Shown here piece after piece: positions 55,244 to 63,768 of a stretch of 64,000 bases of DNA (positions within the stretch are counted from its first letter, which is position 1; each line of letters begins with the position of its first letter). The notes below the pieces were generated by a model. That model searched no databases. It was not told where the DNA came from and saw only the letters and a list, made by a program, of their open reading frames with translations. Source of the DNA: Neobacillus cucumis (lineage in GTDB: Bacteria > Bacillota > Bacilli > Bacillales > Cytobacillaceae); NCBI RefSeq assembly GCF_016908975.1, contig NZ_JAFBEX010000009.1, positions 1 through 64,000 on the forward strand, written 5' to 3'. Both the position numbers and the translations under genes were made by a program.

Positions 55244-55384
55244 TTATTGACCTTGTGCCCCATTTAGTGTTACTTTGCGAACATGATCATCTTCAAAACC
55301 GTTTTGGCGGGCCTTTTCCACTTTATCATTTAACAGTTTCTTTTGATCTACCTCTGATGAAGGTGTTTGCTTATCTTTTGACAT
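55244..55384 (-). CDS. Small hydrophilic protein, 46 aa
   Basis: ATG 55384 lies behind a perfect AAGGAGG. The peptide is polar and charged (SSEVDQKKLLNDKVEKARQN), without signal peptide or known motif. The terminator at 55189 follows its stop. It is convincing as a gene by signals alone; function unknown. Confidence 0.68.
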   Translation of the reverse strand: MSKDKQTPSSEVDQKKLLNDKVEKARQNGFEDDHVRKVTLNGAQGQ

Positions 55385-55456
55385 GATATTTCCTCCTTCG
55401 TTAAGACATTTTCTCCTCTCTTATTTTGCTGTCCTTTTCAAAAAATAATCATTAAA

Positions 55457-56473
55457 TTAATTTGTATGTCCTGTCTCTCTTATGCGATGGAGTTTCGTAT
55501 GAGTGGTTGAAAATATCGGTTTTACCTTTTTATTAGGTTCTATGTATGCCTTGGCGCTGTTGACGGCCGTTGGCCCCTCAAAGAAACCTCCTGTGATGAG
55601 ATGCAGTTTATTTCCATAACCTGCTATATCTCCTACGGCAAAGATTCCTTCAATATTTGTTTGCATGGAACTATCCACCATGATACTTCCATTTTCAAAC
55701 GCTAAACCCCATTGTTTGATTTCGCCTAATTCAATGGAAAAACCATGATTTAGAAGAACAGCATCAACGGGAATTTCCATTGTTTCTTCGGTTTTAATAT
55801 GTTTGACACTTACACTTCTCAATGCTTCATCACCATATAAAGCATCTAAAATATAAGGGGTCAAAATGTCTGCCTTTGAGCTTTTCAAGTTGTAAATATT
55901 TCTTTGCATCCCGGAAAACTCATCTCTTCGATGAACAATCGTAACATGTTTAGCAATCGGCAATAATCGGTTAGCCCATTCAACAGCAGAGTTGCCCCCG
56001 CCATAAATTAAAACATGTTGGTCATGAAAGTCCTGGTAATTTTCAACTGTATGATAAAGGTACTTTCCTGCGTATTTGTCAGCGTTTAAAAGGTCCAGTT
56101 TTGAATTCTTAATCGCTCCAAACCCAGTCGCTAATATGATCGTTTTCGTATGATGCTGCTCTCCGTTTTGGCTAGTTAACAGGAAAGTCCCATCCTCAAG
56201 CCTTTCCATATCCACCACTTGTTGATTTAAAACAATGGTTGGATGGAAGGTTCTAGCTTGTTGTTCTAATTGTCTGATTAAATTCTCCCCTGTAATCGCA
56301 GGAATTCCACCAATATCCCCAATGACCTTTTCTGGATAAAAATAAGATACCTTTCCGCCTAAATACGGAAGATATTCGATGATTTTGGTTTCCATTTCTC
56401 TCATTCCACAGTAAAAGGCAGTAAATAAACCAACTGGTCCGCCGCCAATGATTGTTACATCATAAAGTTTCAT
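55457..56473 (-). CDS. Ferredoxin/flavodoxin-NADP+ reductase, thioredoxin-reductase-like
   Basis: 338 aa. FAD motif TIIGGGPVGLFTAFYCGM, NADPH motif YGGGNSAVEWANRL, ATGFGAIKN and FAVGDIAGYGNKLHLI are as in B. subtilis YumC-type reductases; the CxxC of thioredoxin reductase is absent. ATG 56473 is chosen because residues before it lack similarity. It is last in an iron-importer operon 16 bp after the ATPase, so it may supply electrons for ferric-siderophore reduction or iron reuse. Confidence 0.88.
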   Translation of the reverse strand: MKLYDVTIIGGGPVGLFTAFYCGMREMETKIIEYLPYLGGKVSYFYPEKVIGDIGGIPAITGENLIRQLEQQARTFHPTIVLNQQVVDMERLEDGTFLLTSQNGEQHHTKTIILATGFGAIKNSKLDLLNADKYAGKYLYHTVENYQDFHDQHVLIYGGGNSAVEWANRLLPIAKHVTIVHRRDEFSGMQRNIYNLKSSKADILTPYILDALYGDEALRSVSVKHIKTEETMEIPVDAVLLNHGFSIELGEIKQWGLAFENGSIMVDSSMQTNIEGIFAVGDIAGYGNKLHLITGGFFEGPTAVNSAKAYIEPNKKVKPIFSTTHTKLHRIRETGHTN

Positions 56474-56489
56474 GTTATCCCATCCTACT

Positions 56490-57314
56490 TTAAAAGCTAG
56501 ACGCTTTTTGTTTCTCAATTTGTGTTTCTGTCTGTAGTAAATCATAGGAAAGGCAGACAGGTTTATTGGTCCTTGGATCTTTTACAATTTCCGCATCAAT
56601 ATGGAAGACTTCCTTTAACACTTCGTGCGTCATCACTTCTTCAGCGGTTCCTTCCTTTACCAACTTTCCACTTCGCATAGCCACCATGTGGTGTGAAAAC
56701 CTGGCTGCATGGTTTAGATCATGAATAACCATTACAATGGTCCGGCCTTCTTCTTTATTTAATTTTTCTAACAACTGTAATATTTCAAGCTGATGTGCCA
56801 TATCCAAGTAAGTCGTTGGCTCGTCTAACACCAATAATTCGGTTTCTTGCGCAATCGCCATGGCAATCCATGCCCGCTGACGCTGACCGCCAGAAAGTGC
56901 GTCCACAGCATGGTCAGCAAATGAAGACAATCTTGTAACTTTTAATGCCCACTCAATCACGTTTCGATCCTTTTCAGTAAGTCTGCCGAAACCGCCTTGA
57001 TGTGGTGAACGGCCAAAAGAAATTAATTCATACACGGTTAACCCACTCGGTGCTTCAGGACTCTGCGGAAGAACGGCCATTTTTTTGGCGATTTCCTTTG
57101 TAGGGATCTTGTGGATCATCTTTCCATCCAAATAAACAACACCCGACTTTGCTTGATGCACTCGAGCCAGTGTTTTAAGGATGGTGGACTTTCCACAGCC
57201 ATTTGCCCCAATAATGGTGGTTATTTCGCCTTTATTTATCGTTAAATTTAAATCCTCTACAATCAGTTTCTCTCCGTATCCAATTTGAAGATGTTCGGTT
57301 GAAAGTGAGACCAC
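56490..57314 (-). CDS. Iron-siderophore ABC transporter ATP-binding protein
   Basis: 274 aa. Walker A GANGCGKST, signature LSGGQRQRAWIAMA, Walker B LLVLDEPTTYLD and H-loop VIHDLNHAARF identify a FecE/FhuC-type ATPase. GTG 57314 lies behind GGAGGAACG. It powers the two permeases encoded immediately upstream. Confidence 0.93.
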   Translation of the reverse strand: MVSLSTEHLQIGYGEKLIVEDLNLTINKGEITTIIGANGCGKSTILKTLARVHQAKSGVVYLDGKMIHKIPTKEIAKKMAVLPQSPEAPSGLTVYELISFGRSPHQGGFGRLTEKDRNVIEWALKVTRLSSFADHAVDALSGGQRQRAWIAMAIAQETELLVLDEPTTYLDMAHQLEILQLLEKLNKEEGRTIVMVIHDLNHAARFSHHMVAMRSGKLVKEGTAEEVMTHEVLKEVFHIDAEIVKDPRTNKPVCLSYDLLQTETQIEKQKASSF

Positions 57315-57327
57315 ATCCGTTCCTCCT

Positions 57328-58350
57328 TTATTTTGCTTTCATAAGTAAATAAATAAAATAGGGGGCGCTGCAAACCGCTGTAACGATTCCAACAGGGATC
57401 TCTGTCGGAGCAAGCACGTTTTTACCAATCGCATCCGCCGCTAACAGTAGGAAAGAACCCAAGATGGCTGTAATGGGAAGAAGCAGCTGATGTTTGGGAC
57501 CAACTAATTTTCTCGCAATATGTGGAGTGACTAAACCTAAAAAAGCAATGCCTCCACCAACCGCCACACTAAATCCTGCCAGTGCAACCGCAGTGATTAG
57601 TAATATTCTCCGTTCCTTCTCCACCTTTAATCCAAGACCTGTGGCGATTTGATCGCCGAGATTTAATACATTTAAAACATGTGACTTATAAATCGCATAA
57701 GGGAGGATCAGGACAATCAATGGAACAATGATTGAAACAAACCGCCAATTTGCCCCCCAAATATCCCCTGAGAGCCAAACTGCTGCTTGCATAAAGTCCT
57801 GTGGATTCATCTTTAACTGAAATATAACGATAGCTGCCCCGAAACCAGAATTCACGCCGATTCCAACCAGAATCAGCCGGACAGGATCAATGCCTTTTTT
57901 CCAGGCGATCAGATAAATCAACAGTGCTGCCACAATGGCTCCGAATAAAGCGAAGAAAGGCAGTAAGAATACACCAAATGTAGAGGCAATTTCGTTCATG
58001 GAGCCTTGAAAAAAATAGATAAATAGAATGACAGTAAAACCTGCTCCTGCATTAATACCCAAAATTCCAGGGTCTGCTAGTTCGTTTTTCGTTACCCCTT
58101 GTAGGATGGCACCAGATACGGCCAATGCGGCCCCAATCACTAAAGAAAGAAGCATCCTTGGTAGTCTAAAATCAACTAGAACTAGCCGATCACGGATCGT
58201 CCCCTGTCCAATTAATGTGTGAAAGACATTCATCGGAGCAATTCTAACTACTCCTAGATTAAGGCTTATGATAAACGTCAAAATGGTCAAAATAACTAAA
58301 CTACTTAAGACTAAAACGAATTTTCTCCTTTTTATGTGCGTCTCATGCAT
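57328..58350 (-). CDS. FecCD-family siderophore permease, second subunit
   Basis: About 340 aa, roughly ten helices. DFRLPRMLLSLVIGAALAVSG, LGINAGAGF and GGGIAFLGLVTPHIARKLVG are classic FecCD landmarks. ATG 58350 overlaps the stop of the preceding permease (TGATG) and has AAGGAGAG at good distance. Confidence 0.92.
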   Translation of the reverse strand: MHETHIKRRKFVLVLSSLVILTILTFIISLNLGVVRIAPMNVFHTLIGQGTIRDRLVLVDFRLPRMLLSLVIGAALAVSGAILQGVTKNELADPGILGINAGAGFTVILFIYFFQGSMNEIASTFGVFLLPFFALFGAIVAALLIYLIAWKKGIDPVRLILVGIGVNSGFGAAIVIFQLKMNPQDFMQAAVWLSGDIWGANWRFVSIIVPLIVLILPYAIYKSHVLNVLNLGDQIATGLGLKVEKERRILLITAVALAGFSVAVGGGIAFLGLVTPHIARKLVGPKHQLLLPITAILGSFLLLAADAIGKNVLAPTEIPVGIVTAVCSAPYFIYLLMKAK

Positions 58351-59411
58351 CACAGCCCTCTCCTTTCCCCGCGTGCAAGGTATAAGAAAAAGGGTACTCC
58401 TATAATAGCCGTAATCGCACCCACGGGCGTTTCATAAGGAGCATTCACCATTCTCGAAGCAATATCTGCAAGAACTAATAATAGTCCCCCCAATATTGCA
58501 GAAATGGGTATAATCCAGCGGTAATCAGAACCGATGATAAACCTAGTGATATGGGGAATCACTAGTCCGATAAAACCAACAGCACCCGCAACAGATACCG
58601 CGGCACCTGTCAATACAAGTACAACAATCACACCGAGTATTTTAATGAATAAAGGGTTTTGTCCCAGCCCCTTTGATACTTCTTCTCCCAAGCTTAAAAT
58701 CGTAATGGATCGTGAAATGACCATTGCCAGCAACAGCCCGACGGCTCCTGCAATTGACAAAATATTAATTGAAGTCCAACTAATGGAAGTTAGTCCTCCT
58801 GCATACCAAAAGCTCATATCCTTTGCTACCTGAAAATGAAGTGCAAATGCGCTAGAAATGGCATTTAGCATTGATCCTACAGCTACACCTGCAAGCGCCA
58901 GCTTAACGGGAGTTAACCCGCCTTTTGAAAAAGAACCTATCAAAAAGACAAGGGTAACACCAAGTCCAGCCCCCACTAATGAAGAAAAAGTGAGCCCTAA
59001 AATCGTTGCTGTTGGAAAGAATGATAGCGTGATGACTAGAGCAAAGGCTGCGCCATCAGTTACGCCCATGATGGATGGAGATGCAAGAGGATTACGAGTC
59101 AACCCTTGCATGACGGCGCCGGAAACAGCAAGAAGCGCCCCTACCATTACGGCCCCTATCGCTCTTGGCATACGAATTTCTCGAATAATTTGATGGGAAG
59201 CAAGGTCGGATCGATAATGCGTTATAGCCTCCCATACAGTGGCAAGTTTTATATCGGCTGCACCATAGGCAATTGATAAACCAATCAACAATAAAATCAG
59301 CATGAAACCAATCACTAAAACGAATGAACCGATAAAGTATGTATTTCGTTTTGTTTTGAGATGCTTAGAATGGTCAACAATGGTGTCATGATACTTAGTC
59401 TGTTCATTCAA
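58350..59411 (-). CDS. FecCD-family siderophore permease, first subunit
   Basis: About 353 aa with ten helices. IREIRMPRAIGAVMVGALLA, TRNPLASPSIMGVTDGAAF and GAVGFIGLVIPHITRFIIG match BtuC/FecCD permeases. The N-terminus is slightly longer than usual; TTG 59411 is chosen because of AAAGGGTG (GTG 59420 is the alternative). It begins an operon of four genes behind a perfect Fur box. Confidence 0.92.
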   Translation of the reverse strand: MNEQTKYHDTIVDHSKHLKTKRNTYFIGSFVLVIGFMLILLLIGLSIAYGAADIKLATVWEAITHYRSDLASHQIIREIRMPRAIGAVMVGALLAVSGAVMQGLTRNPLASPSIMGVTDGAAFALVITLSFFPTATILGLTFSSLVGAGLGVTLVFLIGSFSKGGLTPVKLALAGVAVGSMLNAISSAFALHFQVAKDMSFWYAGGLTSISWTSINILSIAGAVGLLLAMVISRSITILSLGEEVSKGLGQNPLFIKILGVIVVLVLTGAAVSVAGAVGFIGLVIPHITRFIIGSDYRWIIPISAILGGLLLVLADIASRMVNAPYETPVGAITAIIGVPFFLYLARGERRGL

Positions 59412-59453
59412 CAGGAACACCCTTTCTTTTAAAGCAAGTAAAACTTAATTTAT

Positions 59454-59472
59454 AATGATAATCATTATCATT
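59454..59472. promoter_or_regulatory. Fur box 1 (permease operon)
   Basis: AATGATAATCATTATCATT contains the 7-1-7 Fur consensus TGATAATnATTATCA at 15 of 15 positions, 45 bp upstream of the permease start. Confidence 0.93.
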
Positions 59473-59561
59473 AGTATAAAGTTTCGATAAAACTATTTCA
59501 ATATGTACATACTATAAAAAATATTCCCAAAAATATCCTTCCTATCTTTTTCAAAATTAAT

Positions 59562-59624
59562 TGAAAATAATTCTCATTTCATATTGACTGTTCGTTTGAA
59601 AATGATTATCATTTGCATTATCAT
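59562..59624 (+). promoter_or_regulatory. Promoter and two Fur boxes of the binding-protein gene
   Basis: TTGACT (59584) and TATCAT (59607) with a 17-nt spacer. TGAAAATGATTATCA (59597-59611, 14/15 of the Fur 7-1-7 consensus) covers the -10 box, and TGAAAATAATTCTCA (59562-59576, 13/15) lies upstream of -35. Confidence 0.85.
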
Positions 59625-59652
59625 GGTTGTTTATACATAAGGAGGAAAAACA

Positions 59653-60606
59653 GTGATCAAGAAGCGTTTAGGTTTATTATTCTCAATCCTGACAATCTTA
59701 TTTTTAGTCAGTGCCTGCAGCAGTTCCAATGGGAACTCATCAGACAGTTCAAATAAAACTGATAATCAAAAGACGGAAGTTACCTTAACTGATGCCAAGG
59801 GTAAAGTCGTAATCCCAGCGAATCCTAAACGGATTATTGCCCCCTACCTTGAAGATTCTCTAGTTGCACTCGGTGTGAAACCAGCTGCACAATGGTCTAT
59901 TGGGAATACAGTGTTAGATTATTTACAACCCCAATTAAAAGGTGTTCCAAAAATTGGCTGGGATATGCCATTAGAACAAGTGATAAATAATAACCCGGAT
60001 TTAATTATTTTCAGCTCCGCTACTGCTATTCAAAAAGGGCAATATGAAGAGTATAAGAAAATAGCCCCAACTTATGTATATAAGGACGAAATGAATGCTG
60101 ACTGGCGTAAACAGCTTACCCAAATGGGTGAGATTTTAAGTAAGCAAGATAAAGCAAAGGAAGCCCTTGCTAGTTACGATAAAAAAGCAGCAGATGCAAA
60201 GTCAAAAATTCAAAGTTCCATTGGAGATCAAAGCGCGGCAATTATTTGGGTAAATGCGGGTAAATTTTACCTAATGGAGCACAATCGATTTAGTGCTAAT
60301 GTTCTGTATAGTGATTTGGGAATCAAGCAGCCTGACTTTGTGAAAAACTTAGGCGATGCGGCCGTACAGTGGGATCCAATAGCTCTTGAGAAATTACCAG
60401 AAATCAAAGCTGACCATATTTTCCTTATCAGCAAAAAAGGTGACGCGGGTCTTGATTTGTTAAGTAACAGCTCCATCTGGAACGGTCTCGATGCCGTTAA
60501 AAACGGACATGTATATGAGATGAACGATCCGAGTTTTTGGACCATTAACGGATTAATCGCTAGTGAAAAAACCATCGATGCCGTGGAGAAAGCATTAGTA
60601 AAATAA
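59653..60606 (+). CDS. Iron-siderophore ABC transporter binding lipoprotein
   Basis: 317 aa. The lipoprotein signal KKRLGLLFSILTILFLVSAC is followed by a Ser/Asn linker and a FecB/FhuD-type domain (VIPANPKRIIAPYLEDSLVALG, EQVINNNPDLIIFSS, NGHVYEMNDPSFWTINGL). It is divergent from the permease operon with its own Fur-controlled promoter. The siderophore (hydroxamate, citrate or catecholate) cannot be told. Confidence 0.93.
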   Translation: MIKKRLGLLFSILTILFLVSACSSSNGNSSDSSNKTDNQKTEVTLTDAKGKVVIPANPKRIIAPYLEDSLVALGVKPAAQWSIGNTVLDYLQPQLKGVPKIGWDMPLEQVINNNPDLIIFSSATAIQKGQYEEYKKIAPTYVYKDEMNADWRKQLTQMGEILSKQDKAKEALASYDKKAADAKSKIQSSIGDQSAAIIWVNAGKFYLMEHNRFSANVLYSDLGIKQPDFVKNLGDAAVQWDPIALEKLPEIKADHIFLISKKGDAGLDLLSNSSIWNGLDAVKNGHVYEMNDPSFWTINGLIASEKTIDAVEKALVK

Positions 60607-60615
60607 AAGCTATGG

Positions 60616-60647
60616 AAGAGCAAGCCTTTTTTAGGACTTGCTCTTTT
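60616..60647 (+). terminator. Terminator of the binding-protein gene
   Basis: AAGAGCAAG/CTTGCTCTTTT hairpin just after the stop. Confidence 0.8.
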
Positions 60648-60707
60648 CTCTCATGCTTGTATGCTAAAATAATAATTAATAGAGAAATAGAATGTAGGGA
60701 TACTCAA

Positions 60708-61910
60708 ATGTGGAGAAACAAAAATATATGGATCCTATTAACTGGGGATTTTACTGCTGGATTGGGGCTATGGCTCGGACTGATTGGTGATTTGGAATTC
60801 ATGCAGGACACCATTCCATCAGACTTTTTAAAATCAATAATAATGGCTTTAGGACTATTAGCAGGTTTTGTCTTCGGACCATTTGCCGGCAGGCTAACTG
60901 ACCGAACTAGTAAAAAGAAAGTAATGCAGATTGCTGGTGTAATCCGTATCATTAGTGTCCTATTTATGCTTATGGCCATTTCGACTGGTTCTCTTTGGTG
61001 GATGGTTCTTTTCTTAGTATTTTTCCAAATCTCGGCTGCCTTTTACTTTCCTGCTCTTCAGGCAAGTTTGCCGTTAGTGGCGGATGAAAAGGATTTACTT
61101 CATTTAAACGCCTTGATCATGAATGTATCGACACTTTCGCGTATAATTGGAGCCGCATTGGGTGGTTTCTTATTAGTGATTCTCCCACTCTCCTTTATAT
61201 ATATTGGTTCATTAATTGCTTACATTGGTTTATTTATTCTTACCTTTTTCTTGGAAATCAATGAAAATAATCGAATGAGTGTAACGAGGCCGTTAAAAAA
61301 AGAACAGAGTTTTAAGGAAGTTTTTCCGATTATTCAAAACGTACCCATTGTCTTTATAACTGTATTAATGACACTTGTTCCCGCCCTTTTCCTTGGCGGC
61401 GTAAATCTAATGGTCATTAATATAAGTGAGATTCAAGATAGTACGGCTATTAAAGGATGGGTATATGCTGCTGAAGGAATTTCCTTTATGTTAGGAGCCC
61501 TTTTTATTAAAAAAATAAATAATCAAGTATCTCCTTATGCTGTCTTGTTTGGGAGTTCTTTTATGGTTGGGCTATCACAGCTTTTGCTCTATTTTGCCAA
61601 TAGTCCCATCTGGACGTTACTTGCTTTTTTATTATTTGGATTTTCAGTCGGCAGTTTTTTCCCTACAGCGGCTACTATTTTTCAAACTCAAGTGCCTAAA
61701 GAGTATCATGGACGTTTTTTCTCTTTTCAAAATATGCTTGACAGAGTTAGCTACCAAATTGTTCTTCTGTTAACCGGCTTTTTATTAGATATTATGGGGC
61801 TCCCTTTAATGAGTATTATTTTTGGCAGTCTTTCCATCATCATGACGGTGACTTTTTATGTTCGAAACAAAATGGTAATTTTAGTAGAAAGAAAGTCAAG
61901 TTTATTATAA
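60708..61910 (+). CDS. MFS transporter
   Basis: 400 aa from ATG 60708 (GTAGGGA upstream). About 12 helices; the motif A-like loop GRLTDRTSKKKVMQIAG and central GAALGGFLLVILPLSF resemble the MFS_3/enterobactin-exporter-like group. Its position after the siderophore receptor gene might suggest siderophore export, but a terminator separates them, so this is weak inference. Confidence 0.82.
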   Translation: MWRNKNIWILLTGDFTAGLGLWLGLIGDLEFMQDTIPSDFLKSIIMALGLLAGFVFGPFAGRLTDRTSKKKVMQIAGVIRIISVLFMLMAISTGSLWWMVLFLVFFQISAAFYFPALQASLPLVADEKDLLHLNALIMNVSTLSRIIGAALGGFLLVILPLSFIYIGSLIAYIGLFILTFFLEINENNRMSVTRPLKKEQSFKEVFPIIQNVPIVFITVLMTLVPALFLGGVNLMVINISEIQDSTAIKGWVYAAEGISFMLGALFIKKINNQVSPYAVLFGSSFMVGLSQLLLYFANSPIWTLLAFLLFGFSVGSFFPTAATIFQTQVPKEYHGRFFSFQNMLDRVSYQIVLLLTGFLLDIMGLPLMSIIFGSLSIIMTVTFYVRNKMVILVERKSSLL

Positions 61911-61920
61911 TTAGGAAACA

Positions 61921-61953
61921 AAAAATCCAAGTATGTAAGACTTGGATTTTTGT
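61921..61953 (+). terminator. Terminator of the MFS gene
   Basis: AAAAATCCAAGT/ACTTGGATTTTT hairpin. Confidence 0.83.
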
Positions 61954-61974
61954 GTGCTTAGGAATATCTTCTGC

Positions 61975-62763
61975 ATTTGGACAAGGAGGAACTGCATGCC
62001 CTTGAAGGTGTCCGAATTGACCACGTATTCAGACAAGCTCGGTCCTTTTTTGACTCATGCTGTCCAAATAAGCTTGGTATTCGGACAAGGAGGAACCGTT
62101 TGCCTTTGGGGTTGTCCGAATTGACCACGTATTCAGACAATCGAGGTTCTTTTTTGGCTCATTCTGTCCGAATAAGCTTGGTATTCGGACAAGGAGGAAC
62201 CGATTGTCCTTGAGGGTGTCCGAATTGACCACGTATTCAGACAAGAGCGGTCCTTTTTTGGCTCATTATTTCCGAATAAGCTTGGTATTCGGACAAGGAG
62301 GAACCGTTTGCCTTTGAGGTTGTCCGAATTGACCACGTATTCAGACAAGAGCGGTCCTTTTTTGTTCTGACTGTCCGAATAGTCTTGGTATTTGGACAAG
62401 GAGGAACCGATTGTCCTTGAGGGTGTCCGAATTGACCATGTATTCAGACAAGCGAGGTCCTTTTTGGCTCGTGCTGTCCGAATAACCTTGGTATTCGGAC
62501 AAGGAGGAACCGTTTGTCCTTGAGGGTGTCCGAATTGACCATGTATTCAGACAAGCGAGGTCCTTTTTTGGCTCGTGCTGTCCGAATAACCTTGGTATTC
62601 GGACAAGGAGGAACCGTTTGCCTTTGAGGTTGTCCGAATTGACCACGTATTCAGACAAGAGCGGTCCTTTTTTGGCTCAAACTGTCCGAAAGTCCCTTAC
62701 TTTTGGTCAAGTCAACCAATTTCACATTGGTCCGTCCGAAAAAGACACGTATTCAGACAATCC
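61975..62763. repeat. Tandem array of about eight 104-bp hairpin units
   Basis: The anchor TCCGAATTGACCACGTATTC recurs at 62011, 62115, 62219, 62323, 62426, 62529, 62633 and, degenerate, 62735: spacing 102-104 bp. Each unit holds hairpin CCGAATA..TATTCGG, then ACAAGGAGGAACCG and the imperfect GTCCGAAT..ATTCAGAC palindrome. Most variation is in loops and spacers. Long open frames on the minus strand across it lack ribosome sites and change frame between units, so coding is unlikely. Confidence 0.88.
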
Positions 62764-62781
62764 TTTAAATGCACCAGTTAT

Positions 62782-63615
62782 CTAGCGTACCATTCGTCCT
62801 TTTATGATAAAAAGAAGAATACTGATCAGCAGAGTTATAAAGGAAAACAAGATAGCAATACTGGAAAAAGCAAGTACATAGGTATTATAACCTGCTAATT
62901 TGACAATTAAATCATAGGTATCCCAATTAAGTAATCGCGAAATGATATTCAACAAGACAAGCACAATAAATATCGTGCTTAATCCTCTCGCTGAACCTTT
63001 AATATCCGCCTTACTTAACGCAATATGAGAAGAAATACTAAAAGCCATAATTAAAAATAGCCAAAACAAAGGATTTATTAAATTTTCTATCGTAAAAAGA
63101 CTTTTGCATATAATGGATATGGATTCCCAAAATGTTTTTAACAGAGTAAGATCCAGTTGCTGAAATTGAATGTGTTGTTCCACTTCTGTTTTAAAGGCTA
63201 AAAACGATTGTGGTACCAGAAAATACATCCCTAAAATTAAGGAACCAATACCACTAAAAATAGGTCCAAGCCCGATGAAGAAATTCCCTACTTGTTGGTA
63301 CATACTATTGGGATTATAATGATGCTCCACAAAACCAAGGATGCCAGACGGGTGATTTAGCTGTAGTAAACGCACCCTTGAAACACGATGACCCCAAATA
63401 AAACATTGAATGAGATGCCCAATTTCATGAATCGGCGTTCCAATCCATGCGGTTACCATCACTCCTTTCGGTCCGAAAGCACGAGTTAAATAGGAATTCG
63501 ATAACCTTTCTAAAGCTCCTAAAATAAAACCAACTACAATCATTCCCCCTACCAGATACAACATTTCGATAAAACTCACTAGCAGGGTCTGAAAAAAAGC
63601 TATAAAGAAATTCAT
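62782..63615 (-). CDS. Integral membrane protein with HEXXH motif
   Basis: 277 aa, about six helices. WIGTPIHEIGHLIQC near residues 58-71 (H63, E64, H67) is a zinc-metallopeptidase-like HEXXH at the end of a helix, as in M50 proteases; RLLQLNHPSGILGFVEHHYNP follows. A conserved NxxPDG partner motif was not found, so proteolytic activity is uncertain. A single-gene unit convergent with the MFS gene across the repeat array. Confidence 0.65.
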   Translation of the reverse strand: MNFFIAFFQTLLVSFIEMLYLVGGMIVVGFILGALERLSNSYLTRAFGPKGVMVTAWIGTPIHEIGHLIQCFIWGHRVSRVRLLQLNHPSGILGFVEHHYNPNSMYQQVGNFFIGLGPIFSGIGSLILGMYFLVPQSFLAFKTEVEQHIQFQQLDLTLLKTFWESISIICKSLFTIENLINPLFWLFLIMAFSISSHIALSKADIKGSARGLSTIFIVLVLLNIISRLLNWDTYDLIVKLAGYNTYVLAFSSIAILFSFITLLISILLFIIKGRMVR

Positions 63616-63715
63616 GTTCGTGTCCTTTCAACTTCTTCTCTATATTAAAGCATTTATGATTATATTTAATCAATTATTGATGTCATACAACCTTGATACA
63701 AAATAATAAATTAAA

Positions 63716-63763
63716 AAAACTGATAGTAAAAGAGTTATGCTTACTCCTGTACTATCAGTTTTC
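63716..63763 (-). terminator. bioB terminator
   Basis: AAAACTGATAGTA/TACTATCAGTTTT with a long loop and T7 on the minus strand. Confidence 0.82.
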
Positions 63764-63768
63764 TTTAG

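Noticed and set aside
62029-62658. Several overlapping minus-strand frames of 60-105 codons across the 104-bp repeats (SEYVVNSDNLKGKRFLLV-like)
   Set aside because: They arise from the repeat itself: a 104-bp period shifts frame each unit, starts lack ribosome sites, and no protein-like conservation beyond the DNA repeat is seen.
61975-62763. 104-bp repeats as a CRISPR array
   Set aside because: Whole 104-bp units are conserved, without unique 30-40 bp spacers, and no cas genes are nearby.
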